DNA from: Pedobacter sp. L105
Lineage (GTDB): Bacteria > Bacteroidota > Bacteroidia > Sphingobacteriales > Sphingobacteriaceae
DNA length: 64,000 nt
Direction: 5' to 3'
Assembly (NCBI RefSeq): GCF_009765875.1
Contig: NZ_LMUP01000004.1
Span: forward strand, 434,001-498,000
The stretch's first letter is position 1; each line of letters starts with the position of its first letter. The translations under genes and the position numbers were made by a program. This document shows, in pieces, positions 26,396-33,979 of the stretch. Below the pieces are notes generated by a model. The model saw nothing but the letters and a program-made list of their open reading frames with translations, was not told the DNA's origin and made no database searches.

Positions 26396-26420
26396 AAAAA
26401 GCTGCTTCGGCAGCTTTTTT
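26396..26420 (+). terminator. Terminator after pdhC with UUCG loop
   Basis: AAAAAGCTGC and GCAGCTTTTT form a 10-bp stem closed by the stable TTCG tetraloop at 26406-26409, ending in a T run. Confidence 0.93.
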
Positions 26421-26438
26421 TATGCCTTTTACTTTTTG

Positions 26439-26446
26439 TACTTTTG
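26439..26446 (+). promoter_or_regulatory. -7 box TACTTTTG directly before hisS
   Basis: Exact TAnnTTTG match; only five bases (CGCCT) separate it from the hisS ATG at 26452, again predicting a leaderless transcript. It lies just after the pdhC terminator. Confidence 0.6.
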
Positions 26447-26451
26447 CGCCT

Positions 26452-27858
26452 ATGTCTACTATTAAACCTTCATTAGCTAAAGGAACCCGTGATTTTTCAC
26501 CTCAGGAGATGGTGAAACGTAATTATATCTTTGATACCATTAAAAAAGTATTTAAAAAATATGGTTATGCTGAAATACAAACTCCTTCGATGGAAAATCT
26601 ATCTACCCTTACCGGTAAATACGGAGATGAAGGTGATAAGCTGATCTTTAAGATCTTAAATTCTGGAGATTACCTGTCGAAAGCCAATGCTACTTACCTC
26701 GCCACCATGAACTCCAATGCCCTGATCTCTTCGATCAGCGAAAAAGCATTGCGTTATGACCTCACCGTTCCTTTTGCCCGGTATGTAGTGATGCACCAGA
26801 ATGACATTACTTTACCTTTTAAGCGTTTCCAGGTGCAGCCGGTATGGCGTGCAGACCGTCCTCAAAAAGGGCGTTACCGGGAGTTTTACCAGTGTGATGT
26901 AGATGTGGTAGGTTCTGAAAGCCTGCTGAATGAAGCAGAATTTGTACTGATCTATCAGGAAGCTTTAAGTAACCTGGGTATGACGGACTTCACGATAAAA
27001 ATCAATAACCGTAAAATCTTGTCGGGCATTGCCGAGATCATTGGCAAGCCGGAGCTGATTGTAGACATGACCGTAGCCATCGATAAACTGGATAAAATTG
27101 GTTTGGATGGGGTTACTAAAGAATTACTGGAAAGGGGATTCACAGAAAGCGATGTGGAACAGCTGAAACCGGTGATCTTGCTGGAAGGTACCAATGAGGA
27201 AAAGCTGAAAAGTTTAAAGAAAGTACTTTCAAAATCTGCAACGGGACTGAAAGGTATAGCTGAAATTGAAGCAGTATTTAATTATGTATATAGTCTGCTG
27301 ATCCATAGTGCGCTGGAAAGGCAGCCCGACCTTGAACTGGATATTACGCTCGCCCGTGGTTTAAATTATTATACAGGCTGTATTTTTGAGGTGAAGACCA
27401 ATGAAGCAGCGATGGGCAGTATTGGCGGCGGTGGCCGTTATGATGACCTGACGGGTATGTTTGGCCTGAAGGGCTTAACCGGTGTAGGGATCTCTTTTGG
27501 TGCCGACAGGATATATGATGTACTGGAGGAACTGGACCTGTTTCCGGAATCAGCAGCAGCTGGCACCAAGGTACTGATCAGTAATTTTGATGCTGCAGCT
27601 GAATTATACGCGCTGCCGCTCTTACAGCATCTGCGTGAAGCTCATGTGGCTGCGGAACTTTATCCTTCCTCAGCGAAGCTTAAAAAGCAAATGAGCTATG
27701 CAGATGATAAATCTATCCCTTATGTAGTCCTGATTGGAAGTGATGAAATGGAAAGCGGGATATTAACACTGAAAAATATGCAATCCGGCGATCAGCAGAA
27801 ACTGACCGCGGATGCAATTGTTGCTTTCTTTAAACAGGAAGCTATAGATAAAAACTAA
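26452..27858 (+). CDS. hisS: Histidyl-tRNA synthetase
   Basis: 468 residues from the ATG at 26452 (MSTIKPSLAKGTRDFSPQEM); an in-frame ATG ten codons earlier lies within the terminator-promoter region and is unlikely to be used. Class II core with motif 2 (QPVWRADRPQKGRYREFYQC), the histidine-specific LARGLNYYTGCIFEV and motif 3 region SIGGGGRYDDLTGMFG, then a C-terminal anticodon-binding domain (about 375-465). It charges tRNA-His. Length is at the upper end for bacterial HisRS and typical of Bacteroidota. Confidence 0.96.
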   Translation: MSTIKPSLAKGTRDFSPQEMVKRNYIFDTIKKVFKKYGYAEIQTPSMENLSTLTGKYGDEGDKLIFKILNSGDYLSKANATYLATMNSNALISSISEKALRYDLTVPFARYVVMHQNDITLPFKRFQVQPVWRADRPQKGRYREFYQCDVDVVGSESLLNEAEFVLIYQEALSNLGMTDFTIKINNRKILSGIAEIIGKPELIVDMTVAIDKLDKIGLDGVTKELLERGFTESDVEQLKPVILLEGTNEEKLKSLKKVLSKSATGLKGIAEIEAVFNYVYSLLIHSALERQPDLELDITLARGLNYYTGCIFEVKTNEAAMGSIGGGGRYDDLTGMFGLKGLTGVGISFGADRIYDVLEELDLFPESAAAGTKVLISNFDAAAELYALPLLQHLREAHVAAELYPSSAKLKKQMSYADDKSIPYVVLIGSDEMESGILTLKNMQSGDQQKLTADAIVAFFKQEAIDKN

Positions 27859-27882
27859 CAATAACGATGAAATATTAGCCGG

Positions 27883-28650
27883 TTAATTGGCTAATATTTC
27901 ATTAAAGAACATCGTCATGTGTTTCCATGATCTTTTTGCAGCGAGCTCGTTATAAGCTGCTCCTGTAGAATTGTCAGTACCTGCATCAGGATCAGTAAAA
28001 GAATGTACCGAGTTGGCATAATAGATCATTTGCCAGTCGGCCTTAGCCGTTCTCATTTCCTGCTGAAAAGCCAGTATCTGCGGAAGCGGCTCATTTGGAT
28101 CATCAGCACCATGTAAGATCAGCATTTTTGGTACGATAGGATTGATGGTCCTGGCACTATCCCTGCCCAAACCACCATGAAAAGAAACAATACCTTTAAC
28201 AGGGAAGTTCTCCCTGGCTGCTTCGATAGCGCCGGTACCACCAAAACAGTAACCTATTACTACAATGCGTGAGGCATCAGCTCCCGATTTAATCAGTTCC
28301 TGCATGGCCAGTTTGATACGTTTTTGGTATTCAGCTACATTCTTTTTATAATATCCGGCCATCTGCCCAGCGCTCTTGGTATCTGTTGGATAATGACCTT
28401 CTCCATAAATATCTGCTACAAATGCATAATAGCCCATTTTAGACAGCTCTTCAGCTACATCTTTGGAATGTTTGTCAATTCCTTTCCAAGCAGGCAACAC
28501 CAAAACACCTGCTTTTCTTTTGTCAGATTTTCCGGGTGCAGCAGAAAAGCCATTTAATTTTTGTGCTCCATCTGTATAAGCAACGGGTTTTAACTGCGCG
28601 TAAGTGGCAGAAACCAATAACATTAGGGCAAGAGTAAGTAATTTCTTCAT
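27883..28650 (-). CDS. Dienelactone hydrolase family protein, exported
   Basis: 255 residues from the ATG at 28648-28650. Signal peptide MKKLLTLALMLLVSATYAQ. The alpha/beta hydrolase triad is present: Cys nucleophile in IGYCFGGTG, Asp in ILHGADDPNEP, and His in NSVHSFTDPDAG. Dienelactone hydrolases of this type cleave small lactones or esters; the exported form suggests periplasmic action on an unknown ester. A 14-bp perfect inverted repeat (27867-27880 with 27889-27902) covers its last codons and stop. A -7 box on the minus strand lies 19 nt upstream of the start. Confidence 0.9.
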   Translation of the reverse strand: MKKLLTLALMLLVSATYAQLKPVAYTDGAQKLNGFSAAPGKSDKRKAGVLVLPAWKGIDKHSKDVAEELSKMGYYAFVADIYGEGHYPTDTKSAGQMAGYYKKNVAEYQKRIKLAMQELIKSGADASRIVVIGYCFGGTGAIEAARENFPVKGIVSFHGGLGRDSARTINPIVPKMLILHGADDPNEPLPQILAFQQEMRTAKADWQMIYYANSVHSFTDPDAGTDNSTGAAYNELAAKRSWKHMTMFFNEILAN

Positions 28651-28669
28651 GTGATCTTTTTTTGTATAA

Positions 28670-28677
28670 CAAAGATA
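28670..28677 (-). promoter_or_regulatory. -7 box TATCTTTG of the dienelactone hydrolase gene
   Basis: Exact TAnnTTTG on the minus strand, ending 19 nt before the ATG at 28650. Confidence 0.5.
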
Positions 28678-28790
28678 CGTGAGCAATGTTTAATTGGATG
28701 CCTGAAGGATGACCTGATGTGGTTTTTAAGATTAAAGGCTCAAAAACAAAAAAAACCGGACGTTGTTACAAGAGTATAAATTGATTGATT

Positions 28791-29561
28791 ATGAGAACGC
28801 TATGGAGAGGATCTATTGGATTCGGATTGGTAAATATTCCTGTGAAACTATATTCTGCTGTTCAGAACAGCCATCTTGATCTGGATATGCTGGACAGTAA
28901 AGACCATTCCAGGATTAAGTTTCAGCGGATCAATGAAAATACAAATAAGGTAGTGCCTTATGAAAAGATTGTGAAGGGTTACCTGATCAATGACAATTAT
29001 GTTATTCTTGACGACCAGGATTTCGAAGATGCCAGCCCGGAGAAAACAAAAATGATAGAACTGGAGAATTTTGTAGATATCGAAGATATCAATCCTATTT
29101 ACTACGAAACATCTTATTATGTAGAACCTGAAAAACAAGGACAGAAAGCTTATGCTTTATTGCTGAATGCCCTGACCAAATCAAAGAAAGCAGGTGTGGC
29201 CAGGTTCGTATTGAGGAGTACAGAAAATCTGTGTGTCATTCATCCTTTAGATGATATCCTGGTGGTTACTAAAATACGCTTCCAGGAGGAAATCCGCTCA
29301 CCAGAAGATCTGGAAGTTCCAAAAGCAGCTTCGGTAACTAAAAAAGAATTGGATATGGGACTGGCGCTGATTAAGCAGTATGCGGGAGAATTTGATATTG
29401 AAAGCTTTAAAGATGAATATACAGGAGAACTGCTAAAGATCATCAAGGCGAAAGCTAAAGGTAAACGTGCTACCGTTAAAAAGCTAAAACCCCGTGAAGA
29501 AACCAGCGATGACCTGTATACACAGCTGATGCAAAGTTTAAACCATAAAAAAGGAGCTTAA
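28791..29561 (+). CDS. ku: Ku homologue, non-homologous end-joining protein
   Basis: 256 residues from ATG 28791 (MRTLWRGSIGFGLVNIPVKLYSA), the defining N-terminus of bacterial Ku. The beta-barrel ring domain spans about 5-200, with YETSYYVEPEK and ITKKEL-like signatures, and the Lys-rich C-terminal tail (KAKAKGKRATVKKLK) binds DNA. It encircles broken DNA ends and recruits ligase LigD, which is not in this window. Its 3' end overlaps the receiver gene on the other strand by 4 nt. Assignment secure. Confidence 0.95.
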   Translation: MRTLWRGSIGFGLVNIPVKLYSAVQNSHLDLDMLDSKDHSRIKFQRINENTNKVVPYEKIVKGYLINDNYVILDDQDFEDASPEKTKMIELENFVDIEDINPIYYETSYYVEPEKQGQKAYALLLNALTKSKKAGVARFVLRSTENLCVIHPLDDILVVTKIRFQEEIRSPEDLEVPKAASVTKKELDMGLALIKQYAGEFDIESFKDEYTGELLKIIKAKAKGKRATVKKLKPREETSDDLYTQLMQSLNHKKGA

Positions 29562-29950
29562 TAGATTTTTCCTGCCAGGATACCTTCTATTCTGTCAAGG
29601 AGGTCGTCAATGTCAAACGGTTTAGCCAGAAAGCCGTTTGGCTTAAATTCCCCATGCTGAATATTCTGCTCCGTATATCTTGCAGAGATCATCAGAACAG
29701 GGATATCTGCTGTAGTAGGATCAGAACGAAGGACTTTTAAAAGATCCCTCCCGTCGGCATCAGGCAGCATAATATCAAGAATTACCAGGTCGGGTTTAAA
29801 TTGTTCGATATGTACCATCATATCGGCGCTCTTATTCAGACCCGTCACTTTATAAGATTCACTTTGCAGAACTAAAGTAATCACATCCAGAATAGCATGA
29901 TTATCTTCAATAACAAGTACATTTTTACAGGATGGTGGAAGTTTGTCCAA
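29558..29950 (-). CDS. Stand-alone response regulator receiver domain (TTG start)
   Basis: 130 residues and only a CheY-like receiver: acidic pair E15-D16 in VIEDN, phospho-acceptor Asp59 in LVILDIMLPDADG, Thr/Ser position in MISARYT, and Lys110 in GFLAKPFD. There is no output domain, so it probably acts by protein interaction. No ATG exists before the first beta strand; the likely start is TTG at 29950. A -7 box TATATTTG is 19 nt upstream. It converges on ku with a 4-nt overlap. The partner kinase is not adjacent. Confidence 0.88.
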   Translation of the reverse strand: MDKLPPSCKNVLVIEDNHAILDVITLVLQSESYKVTGLNKSADMMVHIEQFKPDLVILDIMLPDADGRDLLKVLRSDPTTADIPVLMISARYTEQNIQHGEFKPNGFLAKPFDIDDLLDRIEGILAGKIY

Positions 29951-29969
29951 AGTAGTAACAGTTTATATA

Positions 29970-29977
29970 CAAATATA
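29970..29977 (-). promoter_or_regulatory. -7 box TATATTTG of the receiver gene
   Basis: Exact TAnnTTTG on the minus strand, ending 19 nt before the TTG start at 29950. Confidence 0.45.
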
Positions 29978-30170
29978 TCCAACTACAATGATTATGTTTA
30001 GTTGTTTCAAAAATATTATAAACAAAAGACTTTCTTAGCCATAGTTCTACTATTTAAACCCTGAACTTATCTGATTGAGATAAAATAATTGCTTCCTGAT
30101 TCAAACCTTTTTAAATATAAACTGTCTTATAGATAAGTTTTTAGGTTAGAGAAAGGTATGGTTGTGGCGA

Positions 30171-31625
30171 CTATACCTTTTCCTTTGGTACATAAGTGGT
30201 AATCTGTTTGGCCATACCTTTAAACAGCACCAGATGAAAAGGATACATGGAATACCAGTATATCCGTCCCCATAAACCACTCGGACGAAAGGTAGCCACC
30301 TGATAAAGATATGACCTGCCATGAAAATGGATGATCTTAAATTCCAGCCAGGCCTCGCCCGGTACTTTCATTTCTGCGTATAACAGCAATCTTGTATTTT
30401 TCTTATCGGCCAGCAGTACCCGCCAGAAATCGAGTACATCGCCGGCATGTAATGACGTATTGCTGGTACGGCCTCTTCTGGTACCTACACCGCCAAATAA
30501 TTTATCCAGAAAGCCTCTCAGGTTCCATAGCCAGTCGAGATAATACCATCCTCTCGTTCCGCCAATTCCCCATATGTTTTCAAATACTTCTTCGGCTTTA
30601 CGCTCAAAGGGCATTTTTACTTTATATTCAACGGTTCCTTTTTGCGGTACCTTAACCTGATCCATAAAAGAGGTATCCAGATATCCCCTGTTTAAAGCGT
30701 CTTTCCAGCTGGAAACAATGGAATGCTGCTCTATCTTTTCAAAGGCTAGTTTTAAAGCTTTTTTATAACTGAAACACGCTCTCGGAATGATCGCCGAAAT
30801 ACGATCGTCTTTACATATTACCTCATTTTTCATACTGTCTACCAGGCTCCTTGCCAGAGAATAGGGAACAGCAGTAACCAGGTTAAGCCATAAAGATGAT
30901 AACCTTGGTGTTAATACAGGCAGAGTAAATATCCAGCGCTTCAATCCCCGTGATGCGGCATACTGGAGCATCATTTCTTTATAAGTCAATATATCCGGGC
31001 CACCAATATCAAAGGTTTGGTTAAAAGCTTTTTCTTCCATTAATATCCCGCTCAGGTAACCTAATACATCGCGTATAGCAATGGGCTGACATAAGGTGTT
31101 CACCCATTTTGGGGTAACCATTACGGGTAGCTTTTCTGTCAGGTCGCGGATGATTTCAAAAGAAGCACTTCCAGATCCAATGATAATGGCCGCACGCAGG
31201 ATGGTATAGGCTATACCGGCAGTTTTCAACTCTTTTTCAACAGCCAGTCTTGAACTTAAGTGTTTGGAGAGGTCATCATCGTTTACAATCCCTGTGAGGT
31301 AAATGATCTGACGGCAGGAAGTTTTTTTGATTGCCTTTACGAAATGCAGTGCCGATTCAAATTCCTGTTCGGAAAACTGCTCTCCGCCGGATGACATCGA
31401 GTGTACCAGGTAATAGGCGGCATGGATATCTTCGGGAATGCTGCTTAATGTTTCGGGTTTCAGCAGGTCGCCGGTAATAATTTTAACCTTGTCACCAAAA
31501 TCAGATTCTTCTGCAAAGCGGCGCTTATCGCGTACCATGCAGACCACATCATGCCCCTGTTCTAAGAGTACGGGTAATAATCTTGTTCCTATATAACCGT
31601 TGGCACCCGTCAGGAGTATTTTCAT
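30171..31625 (-). CDS. SDR-type NAD(P)-binding protein with DUF2867 domain
   Basis: 484 residues. The N-terminal Rossmann fold starts MKILLTGANGYIGTRLLPVL (dinucleotide motif TGANGYIG) and covers about 1-290; a C-terminal DUF2867 domain (about 320-480) includes RGWYYLDWLWNLRGFLDKL and LLYAEMKVPGEAWLEFK. Atypical SDRs with this fusion are widespread but unassigned; they are usually taken for membrane-lipid or quinone-related reductases or binding proteins. A palindromic element ends 23 nt upstream of the ATG, the same spacing as before the glycosyltransferase at the left edge. A weak hairpin AAAGGTAT/ATACCTTT (30152-30180) surrounds the stop. Confidence 0.87.
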   Translation of the reverse strand: MKILLTGANGYIGTRLLPVLLEQGHDVVCMVRDKRRFAEESDFGDKVKIITGDLLKPETLSSIPEDIHAAYYLVHSMSSGGEQFSEQEFESALHFVKAIKKTSCRQIIYLTGIVNDDDLSKHLSSRLAVEKELKTAGIAYTILRAAIIIGSGSASFEIIRDLTEKLPVMVTPKWVNTLCQPIAIRDVLGYLSGILMEEKAFNQTFDIGGPDILTYKEMMLQYAASRGLKRWIFTLPVLTPRLSSLWLNLVTAVPYSLARSLVDSMKNEVICKDDRISAIIPRACFSYKKALKLAFEKIEQHSIVSSWKDALNRGYLDTSFMDQVKVPQKGTVEYKVKMPFERKAEEVFENIWGIGGTRGWYYLDWLWNLRGFLDKLFGGVGTRRGRTSNTSLHAGDVLDFWRVLLADKKNTRLLLYAEMKVPGEAWLEFKIIHFHGRSYLYQVATFRPSGLWGRIYWYSMYPFHLVLFKGMAKQITTYVPKEKV

Positions 31626-31648
31626 GGTTGGATATTTGGTTTATGGTT

Positions 31649-31708
31649 ATGAAGCTTGCATCAGCTTCTTCATGACTTTTGTAAACCGTAAGCTGATGCA
31701 GGTTTCAT
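31649..31708 (-). repeat. Palindromic 60-nt element, copy 2
   Basis: Arms ATGAAGCTTGCATCAGCTT (31649-31667) and AAGCTGATGCAGGTTTCAT (31690-31708) pair along 19 positions when G-U is allowed. It is 23 nt before the ATG of the SDR/DUF2867 gene and 61 nt after the stop of the ABC1 kinase gene. Same orientation relative to its downstream gene as copy 1. Confidence 0.85.
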
Positions 31709-31769
31709 TATATTTAGTAAATTGAAGAGCAAGTGCCTGTAATTTTTATCAGTACAGGCACAGAAATTA

Positions 31770-33071
31770 TTATTTGATATGAGGTTGATAAGTATCAGTA
31801 TGTACTACGGCTTTTAATTCTTGCAGGATTTGATACAGGCCAAAATTAGTCCTGTTTACGTAGATAAAATGCTTTACCCCCCGGGCCTGTTTAAATTCGG
31901 GCATTTTAGCAATCTTTTCTCCGTAAGCATATAGTTTTTCAAAGAATTCAGGCTGACTGAAATCAAAGGTGCTGCTAAGGTAAGGTTTGGCAAAAAGCTG
32001 TATCATTTCCAGGTAGGCTTTGTAATAAAATTCTACCTGTGTGGCATTGTCGCTTGCATGGATCATGTCCAGCTTTCTGAAAGCCTCAATGGTTTTAGCT
32101 TTGTCGCTCACCACATCAGAAGAGATCAGTGAAAAGAAAGGCACATAAAAATCATCAGGTAATTCCTTTATACAGCCAAAATCTATCACGCCCAACTTTT
32201 CGTCGGGGGTAATCATAAAATTGCCGGGATGCGGATCTGCATGTACGGCACGCAGTTCATGCTGCTGGAAATTATAAAAATCCCATAAAGCCTGGCCAAT
32301 TTTATTACGCAATTCCTGTGAAGGGTTGGTTTGAAGGAATTCTTTTAAATGAAGTCCATTGATCCAGTCCATCGTAATGATCCGCTTACCCGAAAGTTCA
32401 GGATAATAGGTTGGGAAAACTACATTTTTTAAATCTTTACAGGCATTGGTGATCTCAATAGACCTGCGGACCTCCAGCTCATAGTCGGTTTCTTCCAGCA
32501 ATCTTTCCTCTACTTCCTTAATGTAGATATTCAATTCTTTTTCACTCATCCCCAATAAGCGGAAGGCGAAAGGTTTCACCAGTTTTAAGTCGGAGGAGAT
32601 GCTGTCGCCCACACCAGGATACTGGATCTTTACGGCTAACTTTTTTCCTTTCAGCTCTGCCTGATGTACCTGTCCGATTGAAGCGGCATTGGTAGAAACG
32701 ATATTGAATTTATCATAAATCGCCTCTGGTGTTTTACCAAAGTTTTTGGTAAAAGTTCTTACAATGAGTGGCCCTGAAAGGGGAGGCGCATTGTATTGCG
32801 ACTGGCTAAATTTATCGACATAAGATTTTGGCAAGATGTTCTTATCCATACTGAGCATCTGTGCAATTTTTAAAGCACTTCCTTTCAGCTCGCTTAGTGA
32901 TTTGTAAATATCAGTAGCATTGTCCTCATTCAGCTCATCCCTACCTAAGTCTGGATTGAAAAGTTTTTTAGAATAATGTTTAATATAATTTCCGCCAATC
33001 TGAAATCCTGTTTTTACAAATTTGGCAGAGCGCTCTACTTTAGTGACAGGAATACTGTTCTGTTCGTCCAT
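31770..33071 (-). CDS. ABC1/AarF (UbiB-like) atypical kinase
   Basis: 433 residues. The kinase-like core shows the ADCK signature KxGQ-like KGSALKIAQMLSMD near residue 60, the nucleotide-binding Lys in KLAVKIQYPGVGDS, and the catalytic-loop equivalent AVHADPHPGNFMI followed by GVIDFG. UbiB-family proteins are ATPases supporting isoprenoid-quinone or lipid metabolism at the membrane. This one lacks the C-terminal transmembrane helices of true UbiB. It is the second gene of a two-gene unit with an upstream TetR-like regulator, 3 nt apart. Confidence 0.9.
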   Translation of the reverse strand: MDEQNSIPVTKVERSAKFVKTGFQIGGNYIKHYSKKLFNPDLGRDELNEDNATDIYKSLSELKGSALKIAQMLSMDKNILPKSYVDKFSQSQYNAPPLSGPLIVRTFTKNFGKTPEAIYDKFNIVSTNAASIGQVHQAELKGKKLAVKIQYPGVGDSISSDLKLVKPFAFRLLGMSEKELNIYIKEVEERLLEETDYELEVRRSIEITNACKDLKNVVFPTYYPELSGKRIITMDWINGLHLKEFLQTNPSQELRNKIGQALWDFYNFQQHELRAVHADPHPGNFMITPDEKLGVIDFGCIKELPDDFYVPFFSLISSDVVSDKAKTIEAFRKLDMIHASDNATQVEFYYKAYLEMIQLFAKPYLSSTFDFSQPEFFEKLYAYGEKIAKMPEFKQARGVKHFIYVNRTNFGLYQILQELKAVVHTDTYQPHIK

Positions 33072-33074
33072 GTG

Positions 33075-33731
33075 TTATTGATTCCTCATTTTATCTGCAA
33101 ACTTTCCATTCCTGGATAAGAACTTCCCATACTCAAATAGATTATCAAGCGGGGAGCGCTGAAACAGGTCGAATGTTACATTAATACCTTTTTCAATCGC
33201 TTCGTCGGTTTTCTCAAAGCCGGCACTGTCATCGTTAATCCAGAAATTAATGATAAATGCAAACTGTATCCAGAGCGCATCTTTATATCTTTTTGTTAAA
33301 AACTTACGGTCGGCCAGTTCGCCGCTTTCCAATCCCTCGTTAATTAATTCATCGGCAAAGTTCTCGAAAATGGGTTTTACACCAGATAATACATCTGGAG
33401 TGGAAAAGCGGGTACTTTGTTTTTTAAGACTGTAAATAATAAAGCTCCTTTGTCTTTTCAGCAATTCTATGTAACTGTAAAAGAAAGAAAGCATCCGGTC
33501 TCTTGAAGAGTACTGGGCCCATACTTCCTGCTGGCGGATGGTATCAATCGTTTCTGCGGTGAGCTCAACCCATATCATTTTCTCTATGCTTTCGAAGGAC
33601 GCATAGAATTCATAAAATTCGGCTTCGGTGATCTTTAATTTTTTAACGAAAGTGTAAACAGATTTAGGCTGCTCGTCATGTGTGAGCACGTAATCTATAT
33701 AGCTGTTTTTTATTTGCTGAGCAGTTGCCAT
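33075..33731 (-). CDS. TetR family transcriptional regulator
   Basis: 218 residues from the ATG at 33729-33731 (MATAQQIKNSYIDYVLTHDE); 17 more codons are open upstream but not family-like. The N-terminal helix-turn-helix region (about 5-55: PKSVYTFVKKLKITEAEFYEFYASFESIEKMIW) fits a TetR DNA-binding domain with a divergent recognition helix; the rest is an all-helical ligand-binding domain. It sits 3 nt before the ABC1 kinase gene and probably controls that operon. Effector unknown. Confidence 0.83.
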   Translation of the reverse strand: MATAQQIKNSYIDYVLTHDEQPKSVYTFVKKLKITEAEFYEFYASFESIEKMIWVELTAETIDTIRQQEVWAQYSSRDRMLSFFYSYIELLKRQRSFIIYSLKKQSTRFSTPDVLSGVKPIFENFADELINEGLESGELADRKFLTKRYKDALWIQFAFIINFWINDDSAGFEKTDEAIEKGINVTFDLFQRSPLDNLFEYGKFLSRNGKFADKMRNQ

Positions 33732-33979
33732 AGGTGTTGGAATTTTGGTAAAGAAGATCATTTGTAACAGCACAGTTACCATGCCATATTATTCGTTTTA
33801 TAGCTAACCGGGGTATTATAAAAGCTTTGTTACTTTATAATTACATGATTGAAACATATTTAATTACTTTTGCTGCTTAACTGAAATACAAGCGCTTATC
33901 TATCTGTTAAATCTTTGATTTATTCCTATTTTGGGTTTGCCGTTATCCCTTTATTCTGCCTTTACTAAAATATGCCCTA

